Assembly: GCA_016929525.1 (NCBI GenBank)
Contig: JAFGIP010000082.1
Coordinates: 1-42,649, forward strand
Reading direction: 5' to 3'
Length of the DNA stretch: 42,649 nucleotides
Source of the DNA: Bacteroidales bacterium
Lineage (GTDB): Bacteria > Bacteroidota > Bacteroidia > Bacteroidales > UBA10428
The first letter of the stretch is position 1; every line of letters starts with the position of its first letter. A program made the translations under genes and the position numbers. Below are positions 42,564 through 42,649 of the stretch, one piece after another. The notes beneath the pieces were generated by a model. The model was given only the letters and a program-made list of their open reading frames with translations. It searched no databases and was not told the DNA's origin.

Positions 42564-42649
42564 TGCCCAGAACAGGTCACGATAGCTATCGTGACGAACC
42601 TGCACGACCTTGCGGCCACTAGTCCCTGAAACTAGCGCGTCTACAATCC
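42564..42649 (-). pseudogene. tRNA-Leu (anticodon CAG) with interrupted T-loop; cut by the window edge
   Basis: On the minus strand the anticodon stem CTAGT/ACTAG around TTCAGGG (anticodon CAG at 42626-42628), the long variable arm GGCC-GCAA-GGTC, both T-stem strands (GCAGG/CCTGT) and the 3' acceptor TCTGGGC plus discriminator A are all present. The T-loop, normally 7 bases, instead holds TTCG plus an 18-base palindromic insert. The D-loop side reads GGATTGTAGACGC and lacks the GG pair seen in the neighbouring tRNA-Leu. Both parts of the tRNA elbow are therefore altered. The acceptor 5' strand lies outside the window. It is most likely a pseudogene; a sequencing or assembly fault is the main alternative. 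Confidence 0.75.
42576..42595. repeat. 20-bp perfect palindrome inside tRNA-Leu(CAG)
   Basis: GTCACGATAG followed by its exact complement CTATCGTGAC. It interrupts the T-loop of the tRNA-Leu(CAG)-like gene. Palindromes with the core CGATAGCTATCG are, from memory, frequent in Bacteroidota intergenic regions, so this may be a copy of a dispersed palindromic element; that is not tested here. Confidence 0.9.

Overview
The window reads as chromosomal DNA of a Bacteroidota bacterium, most likely near Bacteroidales/Marinilabiliales. It is AT-rich, and several upstream regions carry the phylum's TAnnTTTG -7 element with no clear Shine-Dalgarno sequence. It has many lipoproteins, including GldI-like FKBP proteins, a recF-DUF721 pair, and a signalling protein with a QEEEMRQNLEEMQ-type linker of a kind common in this phylum. 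The genus assignment is inference.

Layout. 1-3.3 kb: an AddA/RecB-like helicase-nuclease. 3.5-6 kb: an ECF sigma factor with a small zinc-finger partner, then small membrane proteins. 6-10.6 kb: housekeeping genes (mnmA, ribH, a TPR membrane protein, recF, DUF721/DciA-like, ndk). 10.9-14.4 kb: a DHH phosphoesterase followed by three tandem FKBP-type lipoproteins. 14.4-20.3 kb: an RsmI-like methyltransferase, a PhnP-like metallo-hydrolase, a winged-helix regulator with a membrane partner under a palindromic operator, a TMTC-like GT-C/TPR protein and an MFS transporter. 20.7-23.3 kb: a large GAF/PAS membrane sensor with no output domain. 23.6 kb: tRNA-Arg(TCT) with its own terminator.

23.8-30.6 kb is an accessory-looking block just downstream of that tRNA. 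It holds a divergent sigma-70-like protein and a membrane zinc-finger anti-sigma-like protein on the plus strand. Convergent to them is a minus-strand cluster made of a secreted TPR-CHAT protein with an intact His/Cys dyad and two short genes, missing from simple ORF calling, for peptides with matching double-glycine leaders. The two peptide genes share an identical 16-bp segment exactly 5 bp before each start codon. A lipoprotein with a fibronectin-III-like region is divergent to the CHAT gene. The CHAT/GG-peptide/sigma/anti-sigma set is the best candidate here for an undescribed system.

30.7-31.2 kb is non-coding and holds a perfect 25-bp hairpin behind a promoter-like element. 31.2-41 kb (minus strand): a YdeI-family protein, a GH3 lipoprotein, an AI-2E family transporter, cysH, nhaA, a MurU-like nucleotidyltransferase, an AmgK-like kinase fused to a RapZ C-terminal domain, and a group II PLP decarboxylase. 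41.2-42.6 kb: a small unknown gene, then aat directly downstream of tRNA-Leu(GAG). At the right edge is a second tRNA-Leu (anticodon CAG) whose T-loop is interrupted by a 20-bp perfect palindrome, making it a likely tRNA pseudogene.
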